Assembly: GCA_028015205.1 (NCBI GenBank)
Contig: CM051514.1
Span: 36,038,150 to 36,102,149 of the forward strand
Direction: 5' to 3'
Length of the DNA stretch: 64,000 nt
Origin: Mytilisepta virgata
Lineage: Eukaryota > Mollusca > Bivalvia > Mytilida > Mytilidae
How positions within the stretch are numbered: position 1 is the stretch's first letter; every line of letters begins with the position of its first letter. Under the pieces are notes generated by a model that saw only the letters and a program-made list of their open reading frames with translations, made no database searches and was not told the DNA's origin. Positions 6,751-16,499 of this stretch are shown piece by piece. Position numbers and translations under genes: made by a program.

Positions 6751-9700
6751 ATGGCTCAGGCGTATATACATCATGTAATAAAAAGGGATAAGCGTTTGGA
6801 GAAGCAAATAAATGATTTAAGAAATACCACATCGGCGTTTAATGATTCCGATAATGAACTGTTGGTGCAAGCAGCAGATAAAATCGAGGAAAAAATCAAA
6901 CGAAAGCAAAAATTGAACAATTTTGAAAAACTATGTAAAAACCCCAGAATGGACACTCATTTTATGTGTGATCTATGTGACAAAGTGTACAGACATAAGA
7001 GGACCTTAATTCGCCACATCAAAACACATTTTACTAAGTTCAAATGTACTATGTGTAATAAATCCTTCACTCGTCAGACAAACTTGAAAAAGCACAAAAC
7101 AAAATGCAATACATTGTATAAACCCTCGGCTGTATTGAGATGTGGAAATGCAACAAATATGTGTGCAAAAGAAGGGGGCTATAATTGTAGACATTGCAGT
7201 ATACCTTTTCAAAGTTATGAGGATTTGTTTCAACACGTCACCGCAAATCATCCCCTCAATCAAACAGGAGGCAATATTAATCAAAAGTCATCACCAGCTG
7301 TTCCACCGCAAAATATACCATCGCCTGCAGAAGAAAATGGGTTAAAAGCAAAATCAGTCACAGTTAGGAATCGGATAAGAAGAAATGCATTAAACGGTGC
7401 TGTTCAACAAGTGGATATTGTTCCAGAAGGAAATGAAAAATATGACTTGTTACAATTTCTAGCCAATGTTAAGGAGGATGTAGATATCGAAATTGATTTT
7501 CAAAAGAAACAAAGACGAAGTGTTAAATGGTATGTTAATGCTAGGGTTGAAATGGTTCGAGATCTAGAAGGGGAAGGAAATCAAGAAAAAGCTCATCCAC
7601 ACTTTCGAAGTAAAAATTATATATCATTACAGCATGATTTTAATGAACATAATATTAATGAAGCATTTCAAGCAGTGAACAAAGCAATGGAGGAATTCAT
7701 TAACAAAGGTTCTAACTGGATTTTGAATAAAATTATTTGTTTAGAGGTTCATACAGTAGTATACTCACCCATAAAAGGATCTAGTTACATGGAACTTCCA
7801 AGAAAGCTTCGACATACTCGTGGAGTGGTTAACATCAAGAATGATGATCAACGTTGCTTTATGTGGTGCGTTTTAGCAGCTTTACATCCGACAACACAGC
7901 ATTCAGAACGAGTTTCACATTACATGAATTATGAAAATGAACTCAACATGAAAGGAATAGACTATCCCGTGTCACTCGACAACATTGGGAAGTTTGAGAA
8001 ACAAAACAAAATCTCTATAAACGTTTTTGGATATGAAGATGGGGAAGTATTTCCACTACATTTAACAAAACTGGAAAATGGATATAATGAAGTTGATCTA
8101 CTATTTTTAACAGAGGGAGACAATACGCACTACTGTTGGATAAAAAATATAGATCATTTCTTTGGTTCTGTAAGGAAAACTAGTACGAAACGCTTTTATT
8201 GTCGCCGTTGTTTACATGGATTTATCAGAAGAGATTTACTGGACCAACACAAACCGTACTGTGATAAATTTGACTTTCAAAAAGTGGAATATCCACAAGA
8301 AGGTAAGAACTTTTTACAATTTGATGAGTACGAGAAGCAAATGCCAGTTCCATTTGTTATATATGCCGACTTTGAAGCTTTTGCAAGAAAGATGGATACT
8401 TGTTTTCCGAATGCAGACAAACCGTCAACAACACATCACACGAAATTTGAAGCTTGTGGTTATTCGTACATTGTTGTGTGCACCAATGATAAGTATACAA
8501 AGCCTCCAGTTGTGTATCGTGGCGAAAATGCAGTTGAACACTTTTTTGAAAACATCATGAAGGAGGAAAAATATATTCAAGACAGGTTGATGAACCCTGA
8601 ACCTTTAATTATGAGTGAACAATCAGAACAGGCTTTCAGGAGCGCAACACATTGCTATGTTTGTAATAGACAATTTACTGAAAATCTCATTAAAGTGAGA
8701 GATCACGATCATCTCGGTGTTAACGCGGATGTAGACTCACCGATCTACACAAATTATCGTGGGCCCGCTTGCCAGCGTTGCAACCTTAGTCTTAAGGCTA
8801 ATCATGTTCCGTGCTATTTTCACAATTTACGTGGATTTGATGCCCATTTACTTATGGGTGCTGCAGGAAAATACAAAGACAAGAATATAAGTGTTATTGC
8901 TAACAACTCCGAGCGATATATTTCATTTTCCATCGGAAAACTACGATTCCTAGACAGCTTTCAATGTATGCCGAGTTCATTGGAAACATTAGTTGCAAAT
9001 TTAGCAAAAGATGGACTTCATAATTTCACCCAATTTCACAAAACCTTTCCGTCAGACGAAGCTGCAAATTTACTACTACAAAAAAACGAATACTGTTACG
9101 ACTATGTAGATTGTGAGGAACGATTTGACGAAACGGAACTTCCCCCTAAAGAAGCCTTCTTCAATAAACTTAACTCTGAACCCATTTCTGATGAAAAATA
9201 TGCACATGCACTGAAAGTATGGGATTTCTTTAAAATGAAAACTTTAGGAGAATTCCACGATTTGTATGTCTTAACAGATTGTCTATTACTGTGTGATGTT
9301 TTTCAAAAATTTCGAGAAATGACTTTGAAAAGTTACAAACTTGATGCATCTCACTTCTACACAAGTCCAGGTTTGGCTTGGAGGGCCGCGTTAAAGATGA
9401 GTGGGGTCTGCTTGGAGTTAATTACAGACCCTATCATGTACAACATGGTTGAAATTGGAACCAGGGGAGGTGTTAGTATGGTGTGTAAAAAGTACAGCAG
9501 AGCAAACCATGAACTTTTGGATGACTATGACGCGTCAAAACCTTCAAAGCATATCATGTATTTGGATATGAACAACCTTTATGGATTTAGCATGTCACAA
9601 AACCTACCACATGGGGGTTTACGCTTTCTTACGGAAGATGAAATTAAACATTTTGATGTGCGAAAGGTGCCAGAGAATGCAAAGGAAGGTTTCATCCTTG

Positions 9701-11733
9701 AAGTGGATTTGGAATTGCCTCCTCATCTTCATGATTACTGCAACTGCTATCCTCTTGCGCCGTCACATAAATTTATAGAAAGCGAATATCTGTCCCCCCA
9801 TAGTCAATGTTTATGGGAGAAGTTGTATGGAAAAGCGAATTCAAGGGTAAAAACTAAGAAACTCATACCAACATTAGGAGAAAAAAAGAACTATATTCTT
9901 CACTATCAGAATTTACAGTTATACCTCGATTTAGGAATGAAAATAACCAAGGTTCATAGGATTCTAGCTTTCCAACAATCTCCCTGGCTGAAGTCTTACA
10001 TCAACTTTAATGCCGAAATGAGGAAAAACGCTAGGAACGAATTCGAAAAAGATTTCTTCAAACTCATGTGTAACAGGTAAATGTTATTATATTATGTTTC
10101 AGTTTTCAGAATTCTGGATTTCTCAGTTCAGTGCATGTTTTTCACTTCTAAATATATATATAGCTATCGCTCTCCTTGTTCGGTAATTTTGTTATTACCC
10201 TTATATTTATTAAAATGTAAAACAACAAATCAGAAAGATATAATGTTGAGTAATATTTTTGGGGGTATTTTTTGGAACATTAAAATACAGATTTTAGAAT
10301 TGAAAAAAAAAGAATGTGTCAAATCATACATGTAATTTGACTTTTATATGCAACGGTGGTAAATGACATGTCCTGCCACCTGAAAGGTATGTTTTCGTAA
10401 CTATAAATGATATTTAATCTTATATTTCAGTGTTTTCGGGAAATTTTTAGAAAACTTGAGGGACAGAATATGCTTCCATTTAGTCCATTCAGAAAAGATG
10501 TTGAGGAAATATGTAGCCAAACCATCTTTTGATCGGGTTATTATATTCAATGAAGACCTTGTTGGAGTGCACAACAAAAAAGTGAATCTCGTTTTGAACA
10601 AACCAATCTATGTGGGACAAACTATATTAGATCTTTCAAAGAAAATGATGTACGATTTCCACTACAACGTTATGAAACCCATGTATGGTGACAACATTCA
10701 ATTACTGTTTACTGATACAGGTAATCATTCAAATCATATTGATGATAAATCATAGTTTTAAAGATTTATATAAAACATAAATGTGCTTAAGACAAAGTTT
10801 TTCTGTTCAGATTAATTAATTTCTTTCTTTTTTGAAAAAAAAAAAACATTTTTCTTTAATTCATTCTGTTTTTAAATAATTTGTCTCCTCAACCAACTAA
10901 ACTACATACTGGTAATATATTTAACAATTTAAAAAAAAATAATTTCAAAATGAAAAGAAAAGATCTTTTGTCAATTCAGATTCCCTCTGCTATGAAATCA
11001 AAACCAAAGATGTGTACAAAGATATGGAAAGCATTAGAGGAAAATTAGATACATCGAATTATCCTAAAGACCACGCATTATATAATAATACCTACAAGAA
11101 AGTTCCGGGGAAAATGAAAGATGAACTTGGAGGTATTTATATATATATATATAAAATGTTAGAATGGAATTGGGGAAAAAAGTGAAATGATTAATTAAGA
11201 GTATTGTTATTTATTCTTTTTCTAAATTGATGCAACTTTTCATTATAATTTCATTTTTTCTATAATCTTCAACTTACAAATAAAAAATAATAAATGCATA
11301 CAATAAAAATCCAGTTTCAATAATTTCGTACTGATTAATTTTTTCTCTCTTTTTTAAACTTTTAGGTATGCCCATTCAAGAATTTGTAGGTTTGAGGCCA
11401 AAAATGTACAGTCTGATGTACAACGTCAAACGATTAGATGAAAATGGAAAAAGTTCGTCTTGTCAACAAGAGAAGAAAACAGCGAAAGGAGTTGTGAAAA
11501 GTGTCATTCAAAAAGACTTACGTCATGAACACTTTAAACAATGTTTATTTAATGAAGTCGCCACAATGCATTCAATGAACGTTATTCGCAGTGAAAATCA
11601 TAATCTTTTCATGGACACTATCGTTAAGAAATCGTTATCAGGATTTGACGACAAACGCTACTGGCTTGACAATGTGAATTCACTTAGTTTTTCACACCAC
11701 AGAATCAATGCTATTACAAATGAGTCTGCTTAA
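6751..11733 (+). CDS. polB: Protein-primed family B DNA polymerase with zinc fingers, four exons
   Basis: Exons are 6751-10076, 10431-10720, 10980-11132 and 11366-11733, about 1,378 residues. The N-terminal part has C2H2 zinc fingers (73-93, 99-119, 146-167), and another Cys/His finger lies near 490. The exonuclease motifs are Exo I (DFE, D540), Exo II (HNLRGFD, D697) and Exo III (YVLTD, D843). A Cys/His DHDH module, HNH-like, sits around 645-675. Polymerase motif A is YLDMNNLYG with D939. Motifs B and C span the exon 1/2 and exon 2/3 joins, and the K-x-Y motif (KMYSL) is in exon 4. All introns have GT..AG ends, with phases 2, 1 and 1. The enzyme would copy the element's linear DNA from a protein primer. 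It is far from degraded: every motif is kept. Splicing inferred from frame and conservation needs cDNA proof. Confidence 0.92.
10077..10430 (+). other. Intron 1 of the polymerase gene, inside motif B
   Basis: This 354-bp intron has donor CAG|GTAAAT and acceptor TATATTTCAG. It is AT-rich and has in-frame stops. It splits a serine codon (phase 2) in the N-S-x-F/Y-G element of polymerase motif B. Confidence 0.85.
10721..10979 (+). other. Intron 2 of the polymerase gene, inside the catalytic DTD motif C
   Basis: This 259-bp intron has donor ACAG|GTAATC and acceptor GTCAATTCAG. It splits, in phase 1, the codon of the second aspartate of motif C, which binds a catalytic metal. Confidence 0.85.
11133..11365 (+). 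other. Intron 3 of the polymerase gene
   Basis: This 233-bp intron has donor GGAG|GTATTT, followed by a short (AT)n run, and an acceptor after a strong pyrimidine tract (CTCTCTTTTTTAAACTTTTAG). Phase 1. Confidence 0.85.
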
Positions 11734-11762
11734 AACTTGTATATTATCTTTAATTGAGTTTG

Positions 11763-11768
11763 AATAAA
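11763..11768 (+). terminator. Poly(A) signal of the polymerase gene
   Basis: AATAAA lies 30 bp after the polymerase stop. The - strand PC4-like gene ends 78 bp further on, so the two genes converge. Confidence 0.6.
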
Positions 11769-11845
11769 AATGTACAAAATTCTTCTGTGTATTAAGCCAA
11801 ATATGTTTTGTTAGATTATATAAACAAGATTTTAAAAAGTCTACT

Positions 11846-12851
11846 TTACTGTCCTTCATTGTCTTGTATGTTTGGATTCATATATAGATCTGCCAGAACC
11901 TCTGCTGAGAAATGTGCCTCTGTAGCTTGCCATTGATTCCTGTCTTGATGAACACTTTGGGCTGATACAGGCTGTGAGGGTCCTTGGGGGACTGGTACAG
12001 GGGTGGAAACAGGCTGTGAGGGTCCTTGGGGTGAATCATACACTGGTTGTAAAGCCGTTAAAGCCATTCTTCGAGTGGGAGTTGGAGTTCTTGGGTGCTA
12101 TGAAAATAAAAACATATGGATATGGAAGTTTAAGCCAATCGTGTAATAAAGTAGATATTTGTTATTGTTATGCAATTATGATCCCAATTGAGACAAAAAT
12201 TTAGAACAATAATTGAAATGATTTATGCCAATACACAATTTTGAAAGCTACAAATAGAACACGGGGAAATAAACTAAAGCATAAATCAATCACCATAGAT
12301 CAGTCAAGAAAAATATGAAACAATGTAATACCATATTTAGTGTGCCATATGCGCATTTTCTCATTCTCATTAATGCTCAAATCCTAAAGGTTGGAAAGTC
12401 GAAAGTAAATAAAATGTTGCAGAACAGAATAAATACGAAAGTGAATGGCTAAAACATGAATCCATAACAAGCTAAGGACAGAGCACGAGGGAGTACTCCT
12501 TGGTTCTATCAATTTACAAAATTTTGCAGTGGAAATTGTATAAGTTTGTATAAATAAGATACTTACTTGTTGGAACCTGCCTTTCAGCTGCTCTAGGCTT
12601 AAAAACAGCTGGATCAGTGAATCTATTTCATCTAACCCCAGTGAAATTCTCCCGGTCTTCCCTGGTCGGTTGTCATAAATGTCTGAGTAGAAAAAACCCT
12701 CAAACATTCTGAAAGTTAGGGTCTTGTTTCTTCCAAATTTAGTTCTAAACTCAAGCTGTCCATTCTTATCACGGCACTCGTGAAACGTTATTCCACTTGA
12801 CGGACTGTTCTGCATTCTACACAATTCATAATATAGTTGAGCTTGTGCCAT
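11846..12851 (-). CDS. PC4/Sub1-like ssDNA-binding domain protein with Pro-rich tail, two exons (perhaps three)
   Basis: Exons are 12851-12567 and 12097-11846. The donor is CAA|GTAAGT, the acceptor is TTTTATTTTCATAG, the phase is 0, and the product has 178 residues. Residues about 35-90 (GRNKTLTFRMFEGFFYSDIY, then RPGKTGRISLGLDEIDSL) match the PC4/Sub1 fold pattern: strands with basic/aromatic residues, then G-x-ISL-x-x-x-E and a helix. PC4 binds single-stranded DNA and assists RNA polymerase II transcription. The second exon is Pro/Gln-rich, with PQGPSQPVS twice. The ATG at 12851 sits in ACCATGG, a strong start. A strong acceptor 31 bp upstream keeps the frame open and allows an upstream exon at 16495-16152 (see that entry), giving 303 residues. 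The fold assignment is by eye. Confidence 0.6.
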
Positions 12852-12882
12852 GGTTGTACCTGAACTGATTTTTGTAAAAATT
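12852..12882 (-). other. Possible in-frame extension of the PC4-like exon to an upstream acceptor
   Basis: On the - strand, a pyrimidine-rich tract ending CTGCTCTCAG (AG at 12884-12883) precedes ten open codons that run in frame into the ATG at 12851. The phase matches the donor at 16152/16151. Confidence 0.4.
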
Positions 12883-13739
12883 CTGAGAGCAGAAGAAATT
12901 TGTGAAAAGAAGTTAAAAATTATTTTATTTTATAGTAGTCTCCTACTAAGGCTGTCACACCCATTTTGTGGGTGCGTACGCAACTTTATATTGTTCTATA
13001 TTTTTAATGGTATTTACATGGCAACTCGCGCAAGTCAAAGTAGTTTCCGAAAATTTTCCTTTTTTTTTTTAATTGGACAAGGACCCAATTGCTTTCTTGT
13101 CCACTCATGTAGAAATAAGGGTGGATCGTTATTCTTTCACTTCACGCCTACATTTATCTTTTGGTTGCCCCCCCCCCCCTTTCTTTTTTAAATTTTCAGA
13201 ATCTGCCTCTGGGAATCCAACAAGAGCTTAAGGGGTTTCCGTTATATTTAATCATGAGCATTTGTTATTGTCATTTAACTTCCAAAATAAGCCGATAAAC
13301 TTCATAAAAACATGATATATACACTTAAAATAATATTTTTTTTAGAAATATGACAGTAATTTTACTTAAAATACAATATTACACCTGCAGGCGTATTTAT
13401 GTAGGACCGGCTGTACCATCCCGCATCCCGAAAGTTTTTACAAAATTTAGTATTCCCGGTCCCAATTTGAACTTAATAAAATAATATGAAAAAAAAATCG
13501 ATCAAGAGTTGTCTTTCTTTGTGCACAACGTCTTATATTCTCTTTGCCGATAAATAAGTTATTTTTAATTTTTATTTTATTTTATGCGATGGAAAATTAG
13601 ATAAATTACATAAAGTGCCTTATTAGATAATTTTTAAACAAAAATAAATTCCTTTACAAAGTATAACTTGACGCGAACTCTAGTCTCTGCGCATGATCTG
13701 TGACAAAATCAGTTTCATAAGCATTTTCAACTGTTCAAG

Positions 13740-15022
13740 ATGGCGAACGTAATCATGGTAATTCTGGTTGTGCTTTTTTTGTTTTTGTCACAAGCTGCAG
13801 CAAATGTATTTGATACAAAGACATGTAGACCAGTGGAGGATCCTGTGACATACGTGTTGTATAAATTACAGTGTAAATATGGAGGACCCGGACTTTACAG
13901 CTTTACTGGCCCCGAGACTGTCAAGACGTTGGAGGTCGATCGGTTGACAGAAGAATCACACTTGGTGATCACAAGTAGTACTTTGCAGTCTGTTACAATT
14001 AAAAAGGGGACGTGCTCCCTCGTGTCAGCCCCCCTCAAAGTCAAGGTTACAGTAGATGGAAAATTATGTGTAAGTCTTGATTTTTTTCAAATTAAAATAT
14101 TATGTAATCAACTAATAATCAATGTTTACGTTCTTTTGGTCAACGAGGCGTGCTCGAGGACAAAGTAATGTTTCATTATCCACTGTCAAAAATTGTGATC
14201 TAAAAAAGTGTTAAGCAAAATAAGTTATAAATAATAACCAGAATGAAACTTTTAGTGTCCAATTGAGTTCTACTTGCTAACCACTACAAGGACAATATGT
14301 AGCATGAAATAAAAATAAAACAAACAGGTTTCTACATTTTACTTTGTTGTCCAATATTAATAGAGAGCATCTTAAAATGGAAGTAAAATGCATATCAAAA
14401 TAATTGGAATGAAAATCAGTTTAAAAATTGACAGTTTTCTCATAAAAATTATTTTGTTGATAATTCCCCATTTAAACACATGCTTGATCAAGATTTTGTT
14501 AATTTTTAAAAGTCAAAGTTTTGTTATTTTCTGTAGAACCCTCAGTTAAGCCTGTTCACTAGAGATGGAGTTGCACAAAGTGCAGCTGTCACCACATCCA
14601 TGACATCAGAAACAACAGACAGTGGAACCATCCCGACCGACACCACTATGGATTTTGACTCCCTATCCCACCCTCAGGAGCAATCAAGTCAACATCAGAA
14701 GCTTCCGGACCAGTTCCAGTCTCAACCTGGTGTGACAATGGAGGTTTCGACCTCGGGACCTGATCAGTTACCAGTATGTTTCCTCCATATAAGTTTGTGA
14801 CCTTATCCATCATCTCGCTGTACAATGTACATCTATATAATAAAATAATATTGCCTTTCTTACACCAGATCAAGAAAATAGGTTGATTTAGAGTAAAATG
14901 GAAATTAGGAAAGTTATTAGAGAAAACTTATCCAAATATGAAATATTTCTTTTTTCATGATTCACAAAATTTGAGTATATCTTTACATAGAATTACTAAC
15001 ATACAACAAACGTAAAGTGTGT

Positions 15023-15061
<39 letters not shown>

Positions 15062-15194
15062 GTTTCAATAGATTATAAAATGTTTATTATAATAACGAAA
15101 TTATTATAATTTTAATATAAAATATATTTATAGGATGATGACACTACAGACATGACAGAGGCATGGATGATATCTACAATAGCCACTGCTATAG
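13740..15194 (+). CDS. Single-pass membrane protein, common exons 1-3 (secreted-side domain, stalk, half of TM helix)
   Basis: Exons are 13740-14069, 14537-14773 and 15134-15194, with canonical donors (GTAAGT, GTATGT, GTAATT) and acceptors (TTTTCTGTAG, ATATTTATAG), phases 0, 0 and 1. Exon 1 encodes a signal peptide (residues 1-21) and a ~90-residue domain with four cysteines (29, 45, 92, 110) and LRR-like strand spacing (LEVDRL, HLVITSSTLQSVTIKKGTC). Exon 2 encodes a Ser/Thr/Gln/Pro-rich stalk of 79 residues. Exon 3 encodes an acidic DDDTTDMTE stretch and then WMISTIATAI, the outer half of a transmembrane helix. The helix is completed by one of four alternative terminal exons that follow. I do not recognise the extracellular domain. 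A receptor or adhesion role is inferred from topology only. Confidence 0.75.
15023..15057 (+). repeat. Poly(T) tract in intron 2 of the membrane protein gene
   Basis: A ~35-base run of T lies just before exon 3. It is a homopolymer in the intron, not the acceptor tract itself. Confidence 0.9.
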
Positions 15195-15257
15195 GTAATT
15201 CATTTTATTTCAAAAGTTCTTACATTTGGATATCTGTACTCACTATAATTTTTATAG

Positions 15258-15373
15258 TATTGTTGGTGACGGTTATAGTATTGTATAAAATAAGACAAAG
15301 CAGTGTAGATTCTAATACATGTTATTATAAACCACTGAATTCCATTGAAATGAAAGAAATTGAACTTGCATGA
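15258..15373 (+). CDS. Alternative terminal exon A: TM half plus YKPL tail
   Basis: The acceptor is AATTTTTATAG. Joined to exon 3 in phase 1 it encodes VLLVTVIVLYKIRQ, completing the helix, then a 25-residue tail with a YYKPL endocytosis-type motif. The product has 247 residues. The 63-bp intron is a multiple of three and open, so retaining it is also possible and gives a longer protein with the same tail (helix ISVLTIIFIVLLVTVIVLY). A poly(A) signal AATAAA at 15406-15411 follows and precedes exon B, which supports a terminal exon. Confidence 0.6.
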
Positions 15374-15405
15374 CTTAATGACAACATTTAAATAATGGGA
15401 AAGTT

Positions 15406-15411
15406 AATAAA
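15406..15411 (+). terminator. Poly(A) signal behind alternative exon A
   Basis: AATAAA lies 32 bp after the exon A stop and before the acceptor of exon B. Confidence 0.5.
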
Positions 15412-15445
15412 TGAAGTAAAAAATATTTCAATTTTTTCATTGTAG

Positions 15446-15549
15446 TTATTGTTGGGATTTGTTGTTGGTTCTGGATTTGGAAATGCCGAGTTCGGGCTGT
15501 TAGAACAAATCAATTACCAATGTACAACCTCCAAAGAAAAAATAATTAG
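15446..15549 (+). CDS. Alternative terminal exon B: Cys/Trp-rich TM half plus short basic tail
   Basis: The acceptor is strong (AATTTTTTCATTGTAG). In the shared phase 1 it encodes VIVGICCWFWIWKCRVRAV, completing the helix, then a short basic tail ending PMYNLQRKNN and a TAG. The total is 243 residues. The tail has a Y-N-L-Q element and juxtamembrane cysteines that could be palmitoylated. No AATAAA was seen before exon C. Confidence 0.6.
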
Positions 15550-15616
15550 TTCAGACAAGAGTTGATGGGTTGTTAACTTAATATTCTGAATTTTGAAACA
15601 TTCTGTTATTTTACAG

Positions 15617-15765
15617 TTTTGCTTGGTTTTATATTTGTAATTGTCATCTACATCAAGAAAAGAAGATGCAGAAATAATTATGACAATAACAGTGACAGTG
15701 ATGTAGAGATATTCAGTATATCAACATACAAATTTATGGAAAAATTTGACAGCACTTCATTATAA
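15617..15765 (+). CDS. Alternative terminal exon C: TM half plus acidic tail with PDZ-type end
   Basis: The acceptor is TTCTGTTATTTTACAG. In the same phase 1 it encodes VLLGFIFVIVIYIKKRRC, completing the helix with a basic stop-transfer. The tail has an acidic SDSDVE patch (casein kinase 2-like), a YKFM sorting-type motif and the C-terminal end DSTSL, which fits a class I PDZ ligand. The total is 258 residues. Confidence 0.6.
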
Positions 15766-15789
15766 TTTTTTTTTATTATTTTTTTTTAG

Positions 15790-16031
15790 AACAACTTAGG
15801 GTCATTTTGGTAACCATTTCCGGAATCGTTATAATGTTAGTACAAATTAAAAGAATACTTAGAGGACAACCCATCAACAATTTTCAGCTACCTCATCCGG
15901 CCCAACCAGAACCTCAACCTCATCCCATACCTGTGCAACCTACACCTGAACTACCTCAACCAGCACCTGAGCCAGTACCAGTTCGACGCAGTAATAGGCG
16001 GAGAACACCTGTAAATCGTCTCAATTTGTAA
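15790..16031 (+). CDS. Alternative terminal exon D: TM half plus proline-rich tail
   Basis: The acceptor follows a long T tract (TTTATTATTTTTTTTTAG). In phase 1 it encodes EQLRVILVTISGIVIMLVQI, a hydrophobic helix, then a long tail with repeated P-x-P/P-x-x-P units (QPEPQPHPIPVQPTPELPQP), which could bind SH3 or WW domains. The end is basic (RRSNRRRTPVNRLNL). The total is 289 residues. Confidence 0.6.
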
Positions 16032-16151
16032 ATGGGGGTGGGGGTAAAGTTTTATTTTAAAATTTGTTTTCTTTACATGTAAATATAGTTATTATCTGAG
16101 AAATATTTTAAACAGTGGGGTTAGTAAATGGAAAGTGAATAAGAAATTTAC

Positions 16152-16495
16152 CTTATTTGCATTATTTTGCAACAAACGTTGTACATATCTTTAGAATAGG
16201 TGGAATCCATTTCCTGACATAGGAATATCATCCTTTTCAAAAAATTTGCTGACTTGTCCTTCAAGTAAGTTATCAAATCTTCATTTCTGAGATGTTGATG
16301 TATTGCATAGTGGTATGCAGCATTTACATCCTGCTCCAAGTCATTAAATCTCAAGTTAATATCCAAAAGATGTCCCACCTCTAACATTTCGGTCTTAATT
16401 TGTCCGTCTAGTTCACAATCGGGGCACGGGAAACTGTTAGAATTGATTTTTCTTGCTTTCAGATACAGTTGCTGAATATTTCCTCTGAAGTTCAT
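16152..16495 (-). CDS. Putative first exon of the - strand PC4-like gene, or separate small gene
   Basis: This exon encodes 114 full codons from the ATG at 16495: a basic start, one C-x-x-C (FPCPDCELDGQ), then helical charged segments. The frame ends four bases past a consensus donor (AAG|GTAAAT at 16152/16151, phase 2). The nearest strong acceptor downstream on this strand, at 12883, resumes the same phase and leads straight into the PC4-like exon. If so, the + strand membrane protein gene lies inside a 3.3-kb intron. Unspliced, the frame simply stops at 16148, giving a 115-residue protein. No family recognised. Confidence 0.5.
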
Positions 16496-16499
16496 TGTG

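Noticed and set aside
10081..10335. 84-codon open frame directly after the polymerase exon
   Set aside because: It is read-through of intron 1; the polymerase frame resumes at 10431 with conserved motif B residues.
10077..11365. Frameshifts or decay of the polymerase gene
   Set aside because: All three breaks have GT..AG borders, fitting phases, and keep conserved motifs across the joins, so introns explain them better.
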